The position numbers were made by a program, and so were the translations under genes. A stretch of 64,000 nucleotides of DNA from assembly GCF_045446075.1 (NCBI RefSeq), contig NZ_JBJJBQ010000002.1, positions 1-64,000 of the forward strand, read 5' to 3'. The notes beneath the pieces are model-generated. The model worked only from the letters and a program-made list of their open reading frames with translations, made no database searches and was not told the origin of the DNA. Every line of letters starts with the position of its first letter. Positions within the stretch are counted from its first letter, which is position 1. Source of the stretch: Flavisericum labens. GTDB lineage: Bacteria > Bacteroidota > Bacteroidia > Flavobacteriales > Flavobacteriaceae. Positions 17,363 through 26,542 of this stretch are shown piece by piece.

Positions 17363-18160
17363 TTCTTTTGATTCCTTGTTCTTTTTGCTAAACCTGAAAT
17401 TCAAAAATTCTACAAAAAGTGAAAATGCAATGGCGAAATAAAGGTAGCCTTTGGGGATTGCGCCCACTTCATTTCCAAATAATTTGGTGTGCGATAAATG
17501 TGCCGCTTCCGTTATAAGCATAAAACCAATCAATATCAAAAAAGCCAACCCTAGAATCTGCATACTAGGGTGAATCTTGATAAATTTCCTAATTGGGTTA
17601 GCAAAACCAATCATAATAATTATTGAGATAACAACGGCAATAATCATCAATACCAACGTGTAGTTGTGGTTAGGATGCAATCCGTTCGTCATTCCAACTG
17701 CAGTTAGAATGGAGTCTATTGAAAAGATAAAATCAATAATCAGTATTTGAATCAAAGCTTGTGATAGAGTCTTTAATTTCTTTTTATTGAGATTTTTTTC
17801 GTCGTGGTTGGGTGTTTCTACTTTCTCGTGTATTTCCGAAGTACTTTTATAGATTAAAAACAATCCACCTGCAAAAAGTATAACGGCTTGCCAACTTACG
17901 GCAATGTGGAGCCAAGAAAGTTCAATAGTGTAAAAAGGTTCTTTTAAGCCAATTAAAAAGCTAACAAAAAATAACAATATTATGCGCTGAACCATAGCCA
18001 GCACCAAACCAATTTTGGTGGCTTTTGATTGTTGGTTTTCTGGCAATTTGTTAGCGGCTATCGATATAAAAACAATATTATCAATACCTAAAATTATTTC
18101 TAAAAATGTAAGTGTAAGCAGTGCCATTATGGCGTCGCTTGTTAAAAGAAAGTCTATCAA
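17354..18160 (-). CDS. TerC family integral membrane protein
   Basis: A 268-residue inner-membrane protein of the TerC family, several members of which are linked to manganese export or metal delivery to exported proteins. The marks are ALLTLTFLEIILGIDNIVFI at the start and the second half repeat DFIFSIDSILTAVGM (about 135-149), where the acidic residues in the membrane are typical of the family. Seven or so hydrophobic segments are visible. The start is TTG at 18158-18160; the family usually has about a dozen residues before ALLTLT, and this start supplies them. An internal ATG (18125-18127, residue 12) is the alternative. A large inverted repeat lies immediately upstream. Confidence 0.85.
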   Translation of the reverse strand: MIDFLLTSDAIMALLTLTFLEIILGIDNIVFISIAANKLPENQQSKATKIGLVLAMVQRIILLFFVSFLIGLKEPFYTIELSWLHIAVSWQAVILFAGGLFLIYKSTSEIHEKVETPNHDEKNLNKKKLKTLSQALIQILIIDFIFSIDSILTAVGMTNGLHPNHNYTLVLMIIAVVISIIIMIGFANPIRKFIKIHPSMQILGLAFLILIGFMLITEAAHLSHTKLFGNEVGAIPKGYLYFAIAFSLFVEFLNFRFSKKNKESKELK

Positions 18161-18210
18161 AGCTTAAAAAAGTTAATATGTAAATTTAATAAAATTAACT
18201 TTTTTAAGCT
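18161..18210 (-). repeat. Long perfect inverted repeat next to the terC start
   Basis: AGCTTAAAAAAGTTAA (18161-18176) is the exact reverse complement of 18195-18210, giving a 16-bp stem with an 18-base loop. The stem ends directly at the TTG start codon of terC. The stem is nearly all A-T apart from four G-C pairs, so it is a poor rho-independent terminator for the upstream P-II gene. It may act as a regulatory or 3' end structure between P-II and TerC. Confidence 0.6.
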
Positions 18211-18272
18211 ATAAATAAAATAGGATGATTTTTATATGGCGTCCCTTAAGATTGAGTGAATACTTTGCTCAT

Positions 18273-18614
18273 TTAAATAATAGCATCAACGCCTTGAACA
18301 CCGGTGCTTAAACGAATAGCATCCTCTACGTGATATATAAATATCTTACCATCACCAACTTGATTTTCAGAGGCATTGTCTTTAATTACTTTGATGCATT
18401 TTTCTAAGTGCTTATCGCTAATCACGCAAATAATCATGACTCGGCTTTGTAATATCATAGATTGTTCGGTTCCACGATAGCGTTCAGAGTAACTTTTTTG
18501 TAACCCTATTCCTTTAACGGGAACAACAGTAATGCAAGGGATATCCGCATCTTTTAATCCGCGTTGTACATCTTTAAGCTTTGATGGTCTTATTATGGCT
18601 TCTACTTTTTTCAT
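18273..18614 (-). CDS. P-II nitrogen regulatory protein
   Basis: A 113-residue trimeric signalling protein that binds ATP and 2-oxoglutarate and reports nitrogen and energy state, typically by blocking the ammonium channel. The T-loop region is present (KGIGLQKSYSERYRGTE, about 34-50), with Tyr46 in ERYRG at the place of the uridylylated tyrosine of the enterobacterial proteins. The B-loop shows VGDGKIF near 87-93. The gene follows the ammonium transporter by 29 bases in the same direction, the common amtB-glnK order, so it probably acts as the Amt regulator. The GlnB and GlnK names cannot be told apart by sequence here. Confidence 0.92.
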   Translation of the reverse strand: MKKVEAIIRPSKLKDVQRGLKDADIPCITVVPVKGIGLQKSYSERYRGTEQSMILQSRVMIICVISDKHLEKCIKVIKDNASENQVGDGKIFIYHVEDAIRLSTGVQGVDAII

Positions 18615-18643
18615 TTTTGTAATTTAAAGTTATTCTATAATTC

Positions 18644-19897
18644 TTATTCAAAAGTGGTGTACGCTTCAACACCAAATGATACGGCATCGATACCTGCGCG
18701 CTCTTCAGATTTTTCTACCCGTATGCCAATGGTCTTTTTCATGATACTTAGGATAATAAAAGTAATCACAAAAGAAAAAACACCTATTACGGCAACACCT
18801 ATAATTTGAGTGAGAAGAAGGCTAGTTTCACCGCTAAAAAATAATCCACCTTCTGTTGCAAATAATCCAACGGCAATAACGCCAAATAAACCATTGATAC
18901 CATGAACTGCAATTGCTCCTACGGGGTCGTCAATTTTCAATCTATCAATAAAAATTACAGCAACGTCTACAAGCACTCCTGCAATTAAACCAATTACAAT
19001 GGCAGAACTGGAATCGACAACATTACAACCAGCAGTTACGGCTACTAAGCCTGCAAGCACACCATTAATTGTCATTGTGATATCGATCTGTCCGTATTTA
19101 AAATAGGTGTACAGCATTGTTGAAATTCCACCGGCGGCCGAGGCTAAAAATGTATTGGTAACAATGCTTCCTATTAATTCCCAATTGCCCACAGCACCAA
19201 GTGTTGATCCGGGATTAAAGCCAAACCAGCCAAACCATAGTATAAAAGCACCTACGGCGGCTAAAGGTAGGTTGTGTCCAGGTATGGCAACCGGTTCGCC
19301 ATTGTTGTCATATTTTCCCATACGCGGCCCTAATACAATAGCTGCTGCCAAAGCAGCAAAACCTCCCATGGCATGAACGGCAGCAGAGCCAGCAAAGTCA
19401 TTGAAACCTCTTAAAGCTAGCCAGCCATTCGGATTCCAAACCCAATTGGCCGCCATTGGATACATAATGGCACAAAATATGACAACATAAATCGCATAGG
19501 CCCATACCTTCATTCTTTCGGCAACCGCTCCCGAAACTATTGAAATAGCCGCAATGGCAAAGCCTAATTGAATAAACCAGAATAGTTTATTTGAAACGGT
19601 AAGCCCTAATCCTAAATCGTTGTTTGTAATCCCGGTATCGAATGCAAACCAACCGTTTGAACTACCATATGCAATTCCAAATCCTACAAAGTAAAAAGCA
19701 AGGCCTCCGAACGTTACATCGATAAATACTTTGGCTATAATGCTCATGGCGTTTTTTGAACGTACAAAACCTGCTTCAAGAAGTGCAAAACCGCCTTCCA
19801 TTAAAAAAATTATTGCGGCACAAATGGATACCCAAACGGTATCAATTGCCGAAATTAGTTCAGTTTGTTCTAGTGCAAAATTTGCAACTGTTTCCAT
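18644..19897 (-). CDS. amt: Ammonium transporter
   Basis: An inner-membrane ammonium channel of the Amt/Mep/Rh family with about 11 hydrophobic segments in 417 residues. The central pore carries the twin-histidine pair: His175 in SAAVHAMGG and His332 in AIAVHGING. The family block MEGGFALLEAGFVRSKN is at 33-49. There is no cleaved signal peptide clearly visible; the start METVANFALEQT is followed by the first helix. It is the first gene of an amt to P-II operon. The 250 bases upstream hold no gene and presumably its promoter, but I see no clear TAnnTTTG box. Confidence 0.93.
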   Translation of the reverse strand: METVANFALEQTELISAIDTVWVSICAAIIFLMEGGFALLEAGFVRSKNAMSIIAKVFIDVTFGGLAFYFVGFGIAYGSSNGWFAFDTGITNNDLGLGLTVSNKLFWFIQLGFAIAAISIVSGAVAERMKVWAYAIYVVIFCAIMYPMAANWVWNPNGWLALRGFNDFAGSAAVHAMGGFAALAAAIVLGPRMGKYDNNGEPVAIPGHNLPLAAVGAFILWFGWFGFNPGSTLGAVGNWELIGSIVTNTFLASAAGGISTMLYTYFKYGQIDITMTINGVLAGLVAVTAGCNVVDSSSAIVIGLIAGVLVDVAVIFIDRLKIDDPVGAIAVHGINGLFGVIAVGLFATEGGLFFSGETSLLLTQIIGVAVIGVFSFVITFIILSIMKKTIGIRVEKSEERAGIDAVSFGVEAYTTFE

Positions 19898-20072
19898 AAA
19901 ATTGTTGTTTTTTGTTTAGTTAGTTGATAAAAAAATATTTGGTTGTTTTTTTCGAAAAACGCAATATATAAAAATAACTAGGTTATGTTTTTATGAATTT
20001 GTTAAAAAAGAAGACAGTATTTTCAATTATATGGATATTTAGCTAATTTGATAAAATGGTTAAAATAAATTA

Positions 20073-20109
20073 AAAAAAAACCGATATGTTTTTTTAATAT
20101 GATATCGGT
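20073..20109 (-). terminator. Terminator of the CarboxypepD_reg gene at 20.1-21.4 kb
   Basis: On the minus strand ACCGATAT (20109-20102) pairs with ATATCGGT (20087-20080), with a 14-base loop, and is followed by a nine-T run. It lies about 40 bases past the stop of the 20148-21410 gene. Confidence 0.6.
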
Positions 20110-20147
20110 CTTAATGAGGAATTTTGGTATTTATTCCTGAATGAAGA

Positions 20148-21410
20148 TTAAGTTTTTTTTAATTGCCTTTGAATTTTCTTAATGGCTGATTCTATTGATT
20201 TTTCGGGTTCAATAATATTGTATGCGCCCCAAAATCGAGGGTCGGAAAACCCGGATGCTTTTTCGGTTAAAATAGTAGTTGGGCGTATTAATTGATTTCT
20301 TACATGGGCCAATTTGGTGTCTTTAATTTCCCAATCGGTAATGGCCATTTCACTGCTTAGAGTGTAAACGCTATTAAACAATTTGCCTTTCCAATTTACC
20401 TTAAGAGTTAGAGAAATATTGCTATAGGCATAATGCCATAAACCATCTTTCGTTCGGTAATTAACGCGGTAGTTGGCCTCCTTGGGAAAAACTTCGACCT
20501 TGCGTGGCTTTTTGCGAACAAAAATTCTGCTAGACAATTCTCTATTTGAAACATTTAAGCTGTAAACAGCACTGGTTAGCGCTAGCGTTTTTGCATCAAT
20601 ATAAAGTTTACCGTAATATAACGGGTCTTTAACTTCCTCAATTTGTTTAAAATTAACCACATATATAAGTTCGCTGTTAACTATGGTAGAATTCGCATAA
20701 CTAAACTCATATAGCATCATGTTTTCCTCAGTAAAAATATACTCGGGGTATTTTATGATATCTGTATATAGATTGCCAAATGGTCCACCTTGCAGTTTTA
20801 CAGCTAAAGTGTCTAATTTGCTGTAATCTGTATTTTTTCGCGCCTTTACGAGTTCAATATGGTCTTTCCTAAAGTTGCCATAGGGCTGTTTGTGGATTTT
20901 TACAACTGCTTCAGAAAGGGAGGCATTTCGTCTTCTTTTTTTTATGGTTTCTCTATAAAAAGCAGTCATTAGGGTGTTATGGTTGTTGTAAAGCGTGCTT
21001 TTCGTTTTTAATGTTTTTTCAACTAATTCGCGCGCATTTAGTGATGTTGCAACAATATTAATTTCATTTAATTTTGTCAACGCGGGTATAAGCTTTATTC
21101 GCTCGTTTTTATTCATTGATGATAACTGAATTTCTTGTTTTTCGTATCCAAGATGTGTAATATTGATGGTGCCGTTTATTAAAGGCCTAGGTACTTTTAG
21201 CAGAAATTCACCATCGCTGTTGGTTACGGTGCTAATGTTTGAATTTGTAATAACAATATCAACAAAAACTAAGGGGTTGTTTGTCTCGGCATCGACAATT
21301 TTACCTTCCAGTTCAACAAAGTTATCTTTGGTTTGCGCACTGTATATTGGACAGTACATAAAAAAGACCAGAAGCGTATAAATAAAATGGCGTTTATATA
21401 TGGTTTTCAT
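20148..21410 (-). CDS. CarboxypepD_reg-domain protein of the envelope
   Basis: An exported 420-residue protein. It starts with a signal segment (MKTIYKRHFIYTLLVFFMYC...YSAQT), followed by a carboxypeptidase-regulatory-like domain at about 33-110 (VELEGKIVDAETNNPLVFVD). The rest is beta-rich with many Tyr and Lys, resembling the DUF5686-like type of Bacteroidota surface proteins, and ends in a basic helix (IKKIQRQLKKT). It shares the design of the 8224-9690 protein (signal, regulatory-like domain, long C-terminal part) but I see little sequence identity. Function unknown. Confidence 0.72.
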   Translation of the reverse strand: MKTIYKRHFIYTLLVFFMYCPIYSAQTKDNFVELEGKIVDAETNNPLVFVDIVITNSNISTVTNSDGEFLLKVPRPLINGTINITHLGYEKQEIQLSSMNKNERIKLIPALTKLNEINIVATSLNARELVEKTLKTKSTLYNNHNTLMTAFYRETIKKRRRNASLSEAVVKIHKQPYGNFRKDHIELVKARKNTDYSKLDTLAVKLQGGPFGNLYTDIIKYPEYIFTEENMMLYEFSYANSTIVNSELIYVVNFKQIEEVKDPLYYGKLYIDAKTLALTSAVYSLNVSNRELSSRIFVRKKPRKVEVFPKEANYRVNYRTKDGLWHYAYSNISLTLKVNWKGKLFNSVYTLSSEMAITDWEIKDTKLAHVRNQLIRPTTILTEKASGFSDPRFWGAYNIIEPEKSIESAIKKIQRQLKKT

Positions 21411-21898
21411 AACAAAGGGCGTATTGGGATTAACGTTATAAGGTACAAAAAAAACACGTAATTATCTAATTTTAAGAGTGGTTATTGTTGTTTTGAACTC
21501 ATGGGATAATACAAATAAAAATTGAGCACGGCCATTTGCTCGGCAACATGAAATTAAGTTTTATTTGTGGTATGTTTTGCTGTTTGCGAAGTTCATTCTA
21601 ATTGACAATAGATGGGCATTTATAGATTTATTTTTCTGTACCCACCTCCGGCTGAAATTCCAAATGCTTTTCAAGTGATGTGTCGTCTTCAGAATTCAGG
21701 GTTTCATTATCATCCTGAACAAATTATTGCCGGAAGATTATAATTAAAGATGTTTTGGAAAATACCTCCGATTCAGGAATTTTTAAGTTTAAATTATTGC
21801 AATTCAGAAGTCATAAAGATGACCAAAAAACTCTTAACGTAATTTTTAGAATTCAAAAAATAGAATAGCTGTATATTTACATGATTTTAATCTGAAAT
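21411..21898. other. 488-base intergenic region with broken short frames
   Basis: Between the divergent CarboxypepD_reg and bshC genes no full gene is visible. Two consecutive short frames on the plus strand look like the remnant of a gene: 21612-21743 (43 codons, ATG start, peptide begins MGIYRFIFLYPPPAEI) and 21731-21868 (46 codons in another frame, no start). Together they could be one old gene split by a frameshift, but I recognise no family. No TAnnTTTG promoter or terminator was found. Confidence 0.35.
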
Positions 21899-23500
21899 AT
21901 GCAGTACAACCATATTCCGTTTCCTAAGACAGGCTATTTTTCATCATTAATTTGTGATTATTTAGATGAAAAGCCGCAGTTAAAGCTATTTTACAACCGC
22001 TTTCCAGCTCTTGAAAATTTTGAAGGGCAAATTGAAGATAAGAAGAATTGGTTTTCTGCGGAATCAAGAACGGCATTGGTTTCAGTTTTAAGGCAGCAAT
22101 ACAAAAATCTCGACGCTTCAGAAAAATCACTTCAAAATATTGAACGTCTAAAATCTAAAAACACCTTTACCGTTACTACAGGGCATCAGCTCAATTTATT
22201 TACGGGGCCACTTTATTTTCTTTATAAAATTGTTTCGGCTATAAATCTTTCAAAAGAATTAAAGAAAGCATATCCAGATTTAAATTTTGTGCCAGTTTAT
22301 TGGATGGCTACCGAAGACCACGATTTTGAAGAAATCAATTATTTTACTTTCAAAGGAAAAAAACTGAATTGGAATAAAAAGGCAAAGGGTGCTGTGGGTG
22401 AACTCTCAACAAATGGATTAAAGGCTGTTCTGGATTTGTTTTCGCAAGAATTGGGGCAAGGCAAAAATGCTGATATTTTAAAGCAACTTTTTGAAAACAC
22501 CTATTTAAAACATGATAATTTAACCGATGCAACAAGATATTTAGCTAATGAACTGTTTAAAGATTTTGGGCTTGTTATTATCGATGCCAACGATGTCGAA
22601 CTGAAAAAACAGTTTATTCCGTACATGCAAGAAGAATTGGTAAAGCAAAAGGCTTTTAAGTTCGTTTCTCAAACCAATGAACAAATTAATAAATTACCCG
22701 ACAACTATAAAATACAGGTAAATCCGAGGGAAATAAATCTGTTTTACTTAAAAGAAAATCTACGTGAACGAATCGTTTATGAAAATGAGGTGTATAAAGT
22801 TTTAAATACAACAATATCTTGGAGTAAGAGTGAGATGTTGAAAGAAGTTTCTGATTTTCCAAAACGGTTTTCGCCCAACGTAATTATGCGCCCGTTGTAC
22901 CAAGAAGTGATTTTGCCCAATCTATGCTATATTGGTGGCGGTGGAGAGTTGGCGTATTGGTTTCAGTTAAAACAGTTTTTTGAGGAGGTAAAGGTGCCGT
23001 TTCCGATTTTGTTACTGCGAAATTCAGTGTTGTTACAATCTAATAATCAGTTAAAAAAGCTTCAAAAGTTAAATATTTCTGCAGAGGAGGTTTTTCTGAA
23101 ACGAGATAACTTTATCAATAAAAAAGTACGTGAAATATCAAATGTTGATATTGATTTCTCACCGCAAAAAGAGCATTTAAAGCAACAGTTTGAAGATTTG
23201 TATAAACTGGCTGAACAAACCGATAAGTCATTTTTAGGGGCTGTAAAAGCGCAAGAAGTTAAGCAGTTAAAAGGATTGGATAATTTAGAAAAACGGTTGT
23301 TAAAAGCGCAAAAACGAAAACTGTCGGATGAAGTTTTACGAATGACAGAACTTCAAAATGAATTGTTTCCAAATCAAGGTCTGCAAGAGCGAAACACGAA
23401 CTTCTCAGAATTTTATCTGGAATATGGTGAATCGTTGATTCCTCATTTAATTGAAAACTTAAAGCCTTTAAAAGGCGAGTTTTTAGTTTTGAACTTATAA
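21899..23500 (+). CDS. bshC: Bacillithiol synthase BshC (putative cysteine-adding enzyme)
   Basis: A 533-residue cytoplasmic protein of the BshC family, which adds cysteine to glucosaminyl-malate in the last step of bacillithiol synthesis. The Rossmann-like core shows VTTGHQLNLFTGPLYFLYK at about 93-111 and YWMATEDHDFEEIN near 138-151; the HxxH- and E-D-H-D-rich parts are typical of the family. The central and C-terminal coiled-coil region carries many Lys and Glu (about 410-500). Bacillithiol is the main low-molecular thiol in many Bacteroidota. The next gene starts four bases later, so the two are probably cotranscribed. The other bacillithiol genes (bshA, bshB) are not in the window. Confidence 0.9.
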   Translation: MQYNHIPFPKTGYFSSLICDYLDEKPQLKLFYNRFPALENFEGQIEDKKNWFSAESRTALVSVLRQQYKNLDASEKSLQNIERLKSKNTFTVTTGHQLNLFTGPLYFLYKIVSAINLSKELKKAYPDLNFVPVYWMATEDHDFEEINYFTFKGKKLNWNKKAKGAVGELSTNGLKAVLDLFSQELGQGKNADILKQLFENTYLKHDNLTDATRYLANELFKDFGLVIIDANDVELKKQFIPYMQEELVKQKAFKFVSQTNEQINKLPDNYKIQVNPREINLFYLKENLRERIVYENEVYKVLNTTISWSKSEMLKEVSDFPKRFSPNVIMRPLYQEVILPNLCYIGGGGELAYWFQLKQFFEEVKVPFPILLLRNSVLLQSNNQLKKLQKLNISAEEVFLKRDNFINKKVREISNVDIDFSPQKEHLKQQFEDLYKLAEQTDKSFLGAVKAQEVKQLKGLDNLEKRLLKAQKRKLSDEVLRMTELQNELFPNQGLQERNTNFSEFYLEYGESLIPHLIENLKPLKGEFLVLNL

Positions 23501-23504
23501 AATT

Positions 23505-24875
23505 ATGCACAAAGTAGACATGGACTTAGTAGAAATGACCTTAGATGTCATGAAATATGCCATCAACAGAATTTCTGCGACCGAACACCCTATAGGAAAA
23601 CCCAAAAAGGAAGAAGAATTAAGAGCTTTGGTAGGTGAAACCGTTACGCGAGAAGGGGTTGGAGGCGAGTATGCTTTTAAACTTTGGCAGAAATATTTAT
23701 CTAAGGCTAATGTGCCAATAGACCATCCAAGGCATTTGGCATTTGTGCCTGCATCACCAACTAGAGCGGCCGTAATGTTCGATTTGGTGACTTCGGTTTC
23801 CAGTATTCATGGGGCTTATTGGATGGAAGGTGCAGGCGGTATTTTTTGCGAGAATGAAGCTATGCGTTGGATGGTTTCACTCACCGGTTTGCCAGAGGGC
23901 GCTTTTGGAGTATTTACCAGTGGCGGTACAGCGGCCAACTTATCTGCTATTGTTACTGCACGCGAATATTGGCGTAGAGATGATACTTACAAAAGAGAAA
24001 AAGGTTTAATCATTACATCCATTGGGGCGCATTCTTCAATAAAAGCCATGGCCAAGGTAGCTGATGTCGATATTTTGTTGGTAGACTCTGAGGAAGAGTT
24101 AACAGGAAAAGATTTGAGAAATACCATTGATGACTTAAATTTTCATCAACGTAAACGTTTGTTCGCAGTAGTGGCTACCGGTGGAACAACAAATGCCGGT
24201 ATTATTGATGACTTAAAAGGTATTGCTGAGATTTGTGAAGTCGAAAAACTTTGGTTTCATGTCGATGCAGCTTATGGTGGAGGTGCATTGGTCGCCGATT
24301 CCGTAAGGCATTTGTTTAATGGTATTGAAAGGGCTGATAGCATTACCATAGACCCACACAAATGGATGTTTTCGCCATACGATTGCGGTGCGGTAATTTA
24401 TAAAAACCCTATTCTGGCCAAGGAGGCCCATTCGCAACAAGGTTCGTATTTAGATATTTTTAAAGATGAAGGAGCTCACGGTTTTAATCCAACCGATTAC
24501 CAAATACAGTTAACCCGTCGTGTGCGAGGGTTGCCATTATGGTTCTCATTGGCAACACATGGCACCGATAAATATAAAGAGGCTGTTGAACGTGGTTTGG
24601 AGTTGGCACAAATTGCCGGGAAATTGATTGAAGAAAATCCTAATCTAGAATTGGTTAGAGCCCCAAGTTTATCTTGTGTTTTGTATAGAAGAATAGGATG
24701 GAAGCCTGATGATTATACGCATTGGACCTACGAAAATCACGAAAAGGGTTTTGCTTTGGTAACACCAACGAAGTGGAAAAACGGCGATACATTTGAAACG
24801 GTTTCTCGATTTTGCTTCATTAACCCTGACACCACTAAAAATGATGTTGAAATGATTTTGGATTCCATGAAGTGA
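23505..24875 (+). CDS. PLP-dependent decarboxylase (group II)
   Basis: A 456-residue amino-acid decarboxylase of the glutamate/tyrosine/aromatic group. The PLP lysine is in TIDPHKWMFSP near residue 286-296. FTSGGTAANLSAIVTARE (about 135-152) and HVDAAYGGGALV (about 251-262) are the other cofactor-binding blocks. The substrate is not readable: candidates are glutamate, aspartate, tyrosine, tryptophan or diaminobutyrate. The gene begins four bases after bshC, so it is probably translated from the same mRNA. Whether the product links to thiol metabolism is only inference from that spacing. Confidence 0.85.
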   Translation: MHKVDMDLVEMTLDVMKYAINRISATEHPIGKPKKEEELRALVGETVTREGVGGEYAFKLWQKYLSKANVPIDHPRHLAFVPASPTRAAVMFDLVTSVSSIHGAYWMEGAGGIFCENEAMRWMVSLTGLPEGAFGVFTSGGTAANLSAIVTAREYWRRDDTYKREKGLIITSIGAHSSIKAMAKVADVDILLVDSEEELTGKDLRNTIDDLNFHQRKRLFAVVATGGTTNAGIIDDLKGIAEICEVEKLWFHVDAAYGGGALVADSVRHLFNGIERADSITIDPHKWMFSPYDCGAVIYKNPILAKEAHSQQGSYLDIFKDEGAHGFNPTDYQIQLTRRVRGLPLWFSLATHGTDKYKEAVERGLELAQIAGKLIEENPNLELVRAPSLSCVLYRRIGWKPDDYTHWTYENHEKGFALVTPTKWKNGDTFETVSRFCFINPDTTKNDVEMILDSMK

Positions 24876-24962
24876 AAAAGTTGATTTTTAATAAGTTTGT
24901 AGACTGTTGAAAATTTAAACAAAAAATTATAATTGGTAATTCGTCAATAAAAAATCTATTAC

Positions 24963-24970
24963 TATTTTTG
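24963..24970 (+). promoter_or_regulatory. -7 box at the guaA start
   Basis: TATTTTTG matches TAnnTTTG exactly and ends three bases before the ATG of guaA at 24974. If used, transcription would start at or about the first base of the start codon, giving a leaderless mRNA. The -33 box is not clear, so the call is tentative. Confidence 0.4.
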
Positions 24971-24973
24971 CGC

Positions 24974-26509
24974 ATGCAACACGACAAAGTACTAATTTTA
25001 GACTTCGGATCGCAATACACACAACTTATTGCCCGCAGAGTTAGAGAACTCAACATTTATTCCGAAATACATCCGTTCAACAAGATTCCTGATGGTATCG
25101 AAGATTACAAAGCTGTAATTTTATCGGGAAGCCCAACCTCGGTTCGTAACGAAGGAGCGTTACATCCCGATTTAAGGGAGATAAGAGGCAAGAAGCCTAT
25201 GTTGGCCGTATGTTATGGTGCGCAATATTTAGCGCATTTTTCTGGCGGAGAAGTAGCACCTTCAAATACTAGAGAATATGGTCGCGCAAATTTATCTTTC
25301 ATTAAAGGGAATGAGCCGTTTTTTGCTCATATCCATACGGGTAGTCAAGTTTGGATGAGCCATAGCGATACTATTAAAGAGCTGCCAACAAATGGAGTTT
25401 TAATTGCAAGCACGCACGATGTAGAAAATGCGGCTTACAGAATTGATGGAGAAGAAACGTATGCAATCCAGTTTCACCCAGAGGTTTATCACTCCACGGA
25501 TGGAAAACAGTTATTGGAAAACTTTTTAGTCAAAATAGCGGGGTTACACCAAGATTGGACGCCGCAATCCTTCGTTGAAGAAACCGTTGAGGCCATTCAA
25601 GAAAAAGTTGGTAATGGGAAGGTTGTTTTAGGGCTTTCAGGTGGTGTTGATTCTACCGTAGCAGCTGTTCTTCTAAACAAGGCCATTGGCGAGAATCTAT
25701 ATTGTATTTTCGTAAATAATGGATTGCTTCGTAAAAACGAATTTGAAAGTGTACTAAATCAATACAAAGGTATGGGGCTTAATGTAAAAGGCGTTGATGC
25801 TTCAAAACGTTTCCTAGATGCTTTAAAAGGTATTGAGGATCCCGAGAAAAAACGAAAGGCCATTGGTAATTCATTCATTGAAGTGTTCGATGACGAGGCC
25901 CATAAATTGGAAGATGTGGATTGGTTGGCTCAAGGTACCATTTACCCCGATGTGATTGAAAGTGTTTCGGCTACAGGAGGACCTTCGGCTACAATAAAAA
26001 GTCACCATAACGTAGGCGGATTGCCCGATTTTATGAAGTTAAAAATAGTAGAACCACTTCGTGCCATATTTAAAGATGAAGTTAGGCGAGTAGGGGCTAC
26101 TTTGGGTATTGATCCAGAATTGTTAGGTCGTCATCCGTTTCCTGGACCTGGTTTAGGCATTCGTATTTTAGGTGATATTACCGCCGAAAAGGTTAGAATT
26201 CTTCAAGAAGTTGATGCCATTTTTATAAACGGCCTGAAAGAATGGGGACTTTACGATAAAGTCTGGCAAGCCGGTGCTATGCTCCTTCCTGTAAATAGTG
26301 TCGGAGTTATGGGAGATGAGCGCACCTACGAAAAATGTGTGGCATTAAGAGCTGTTGAAAGTACAGATGGTATGACAGCAGATTGGGTAAACTTGCCTTA
26401 TGCATTTCTTCAAAAAACATCAAACGATATAATAAATAAGGTAAAAGGCGTTAATAGAGTAGTGTACGATATTAGCTCTAAGCCTCCTGCCACCATTGAG
26501 TGGGAGTAA
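24974..26509 (+). CDS. guaA: GMP synthase (glutamine-hydrolysing)
   Basis: Converts XMP to GMP with glutamine and ATP. The N-terminal glutamine amidotransferase domain has the nucleophile Cys80 in MLAVCYGAQYLAHFS and the His-Glu pair in AIQFHPEVYHS near 165-175. The ATP pyrophosphatase domain has the PP-loop GLSGGVDSTV near 221-230, and the C-terminal dimerisation part ends in PPATIEWE. I take the ATG at 24974 (511 residues); a TTG two codons upstream is the last base triplet of the -7 box and is less likely. The 3' end is followed by a long imperfect hairpin. Confidence 0.95.
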   Translation: MQHDKVLILDFGSQYTQLIARRVRELNIYSEIHPFNKIPDGIEDYKAVILSGSPTSVRNEGALHPDLREIRGKKPMLAVCYGAQYLAHFSGGEVAPSNTREYGRANLSFIKGNEPFFAHIHTGSQVWMSHSDTIKELPTNGVLIASTHDVENAAYRIDGEETYAIQFHPEVYHSTDGKQLLENFLVKIAGLHQDWTPQSFVEETVEAIQEKVGNGKVVLGLSGGVDSTVAAVLLNKAIGENLYCIFVNNGLLRKNEFESVLNQYKGMGLNVKGVDASKRFLDALKGIEDPEKKRKAIGNSFIEVFDDEAHKLEDVDWLAQGTIYPDVIESVSATGGPSATIKSHHNVGGLPDFMKLKIVEPLRAIFKDEVRRVGATLGIDPELLGRHPFPGPGLGIRILGDITAEKVRILQEVDAIFINGLKEWGLYDKVWQAGAMLLPVNSVGVMGDERTYEKCVALRAVESTDGMTADWVNLPYAFLQKTSNDIINKVKGVNRVVYDISSKPPATIEWE

Positions 26510-26542
26510 TCTTTTTATCAATTTAAAGTAGTCTTTGGCATA

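Noticed and set aside
18242..18250. GTCCCTTAA shared with the hairpin after guaA (26578-26586)
   Set aside because: A shared 9-mer with no longer match around it; probably chance.
18161..18272. yybP-ykoY type manganese riboswitch before terC
   Set aside because: The gap is too short and holds only one simple inverted repeat, with none of the conserved loops.
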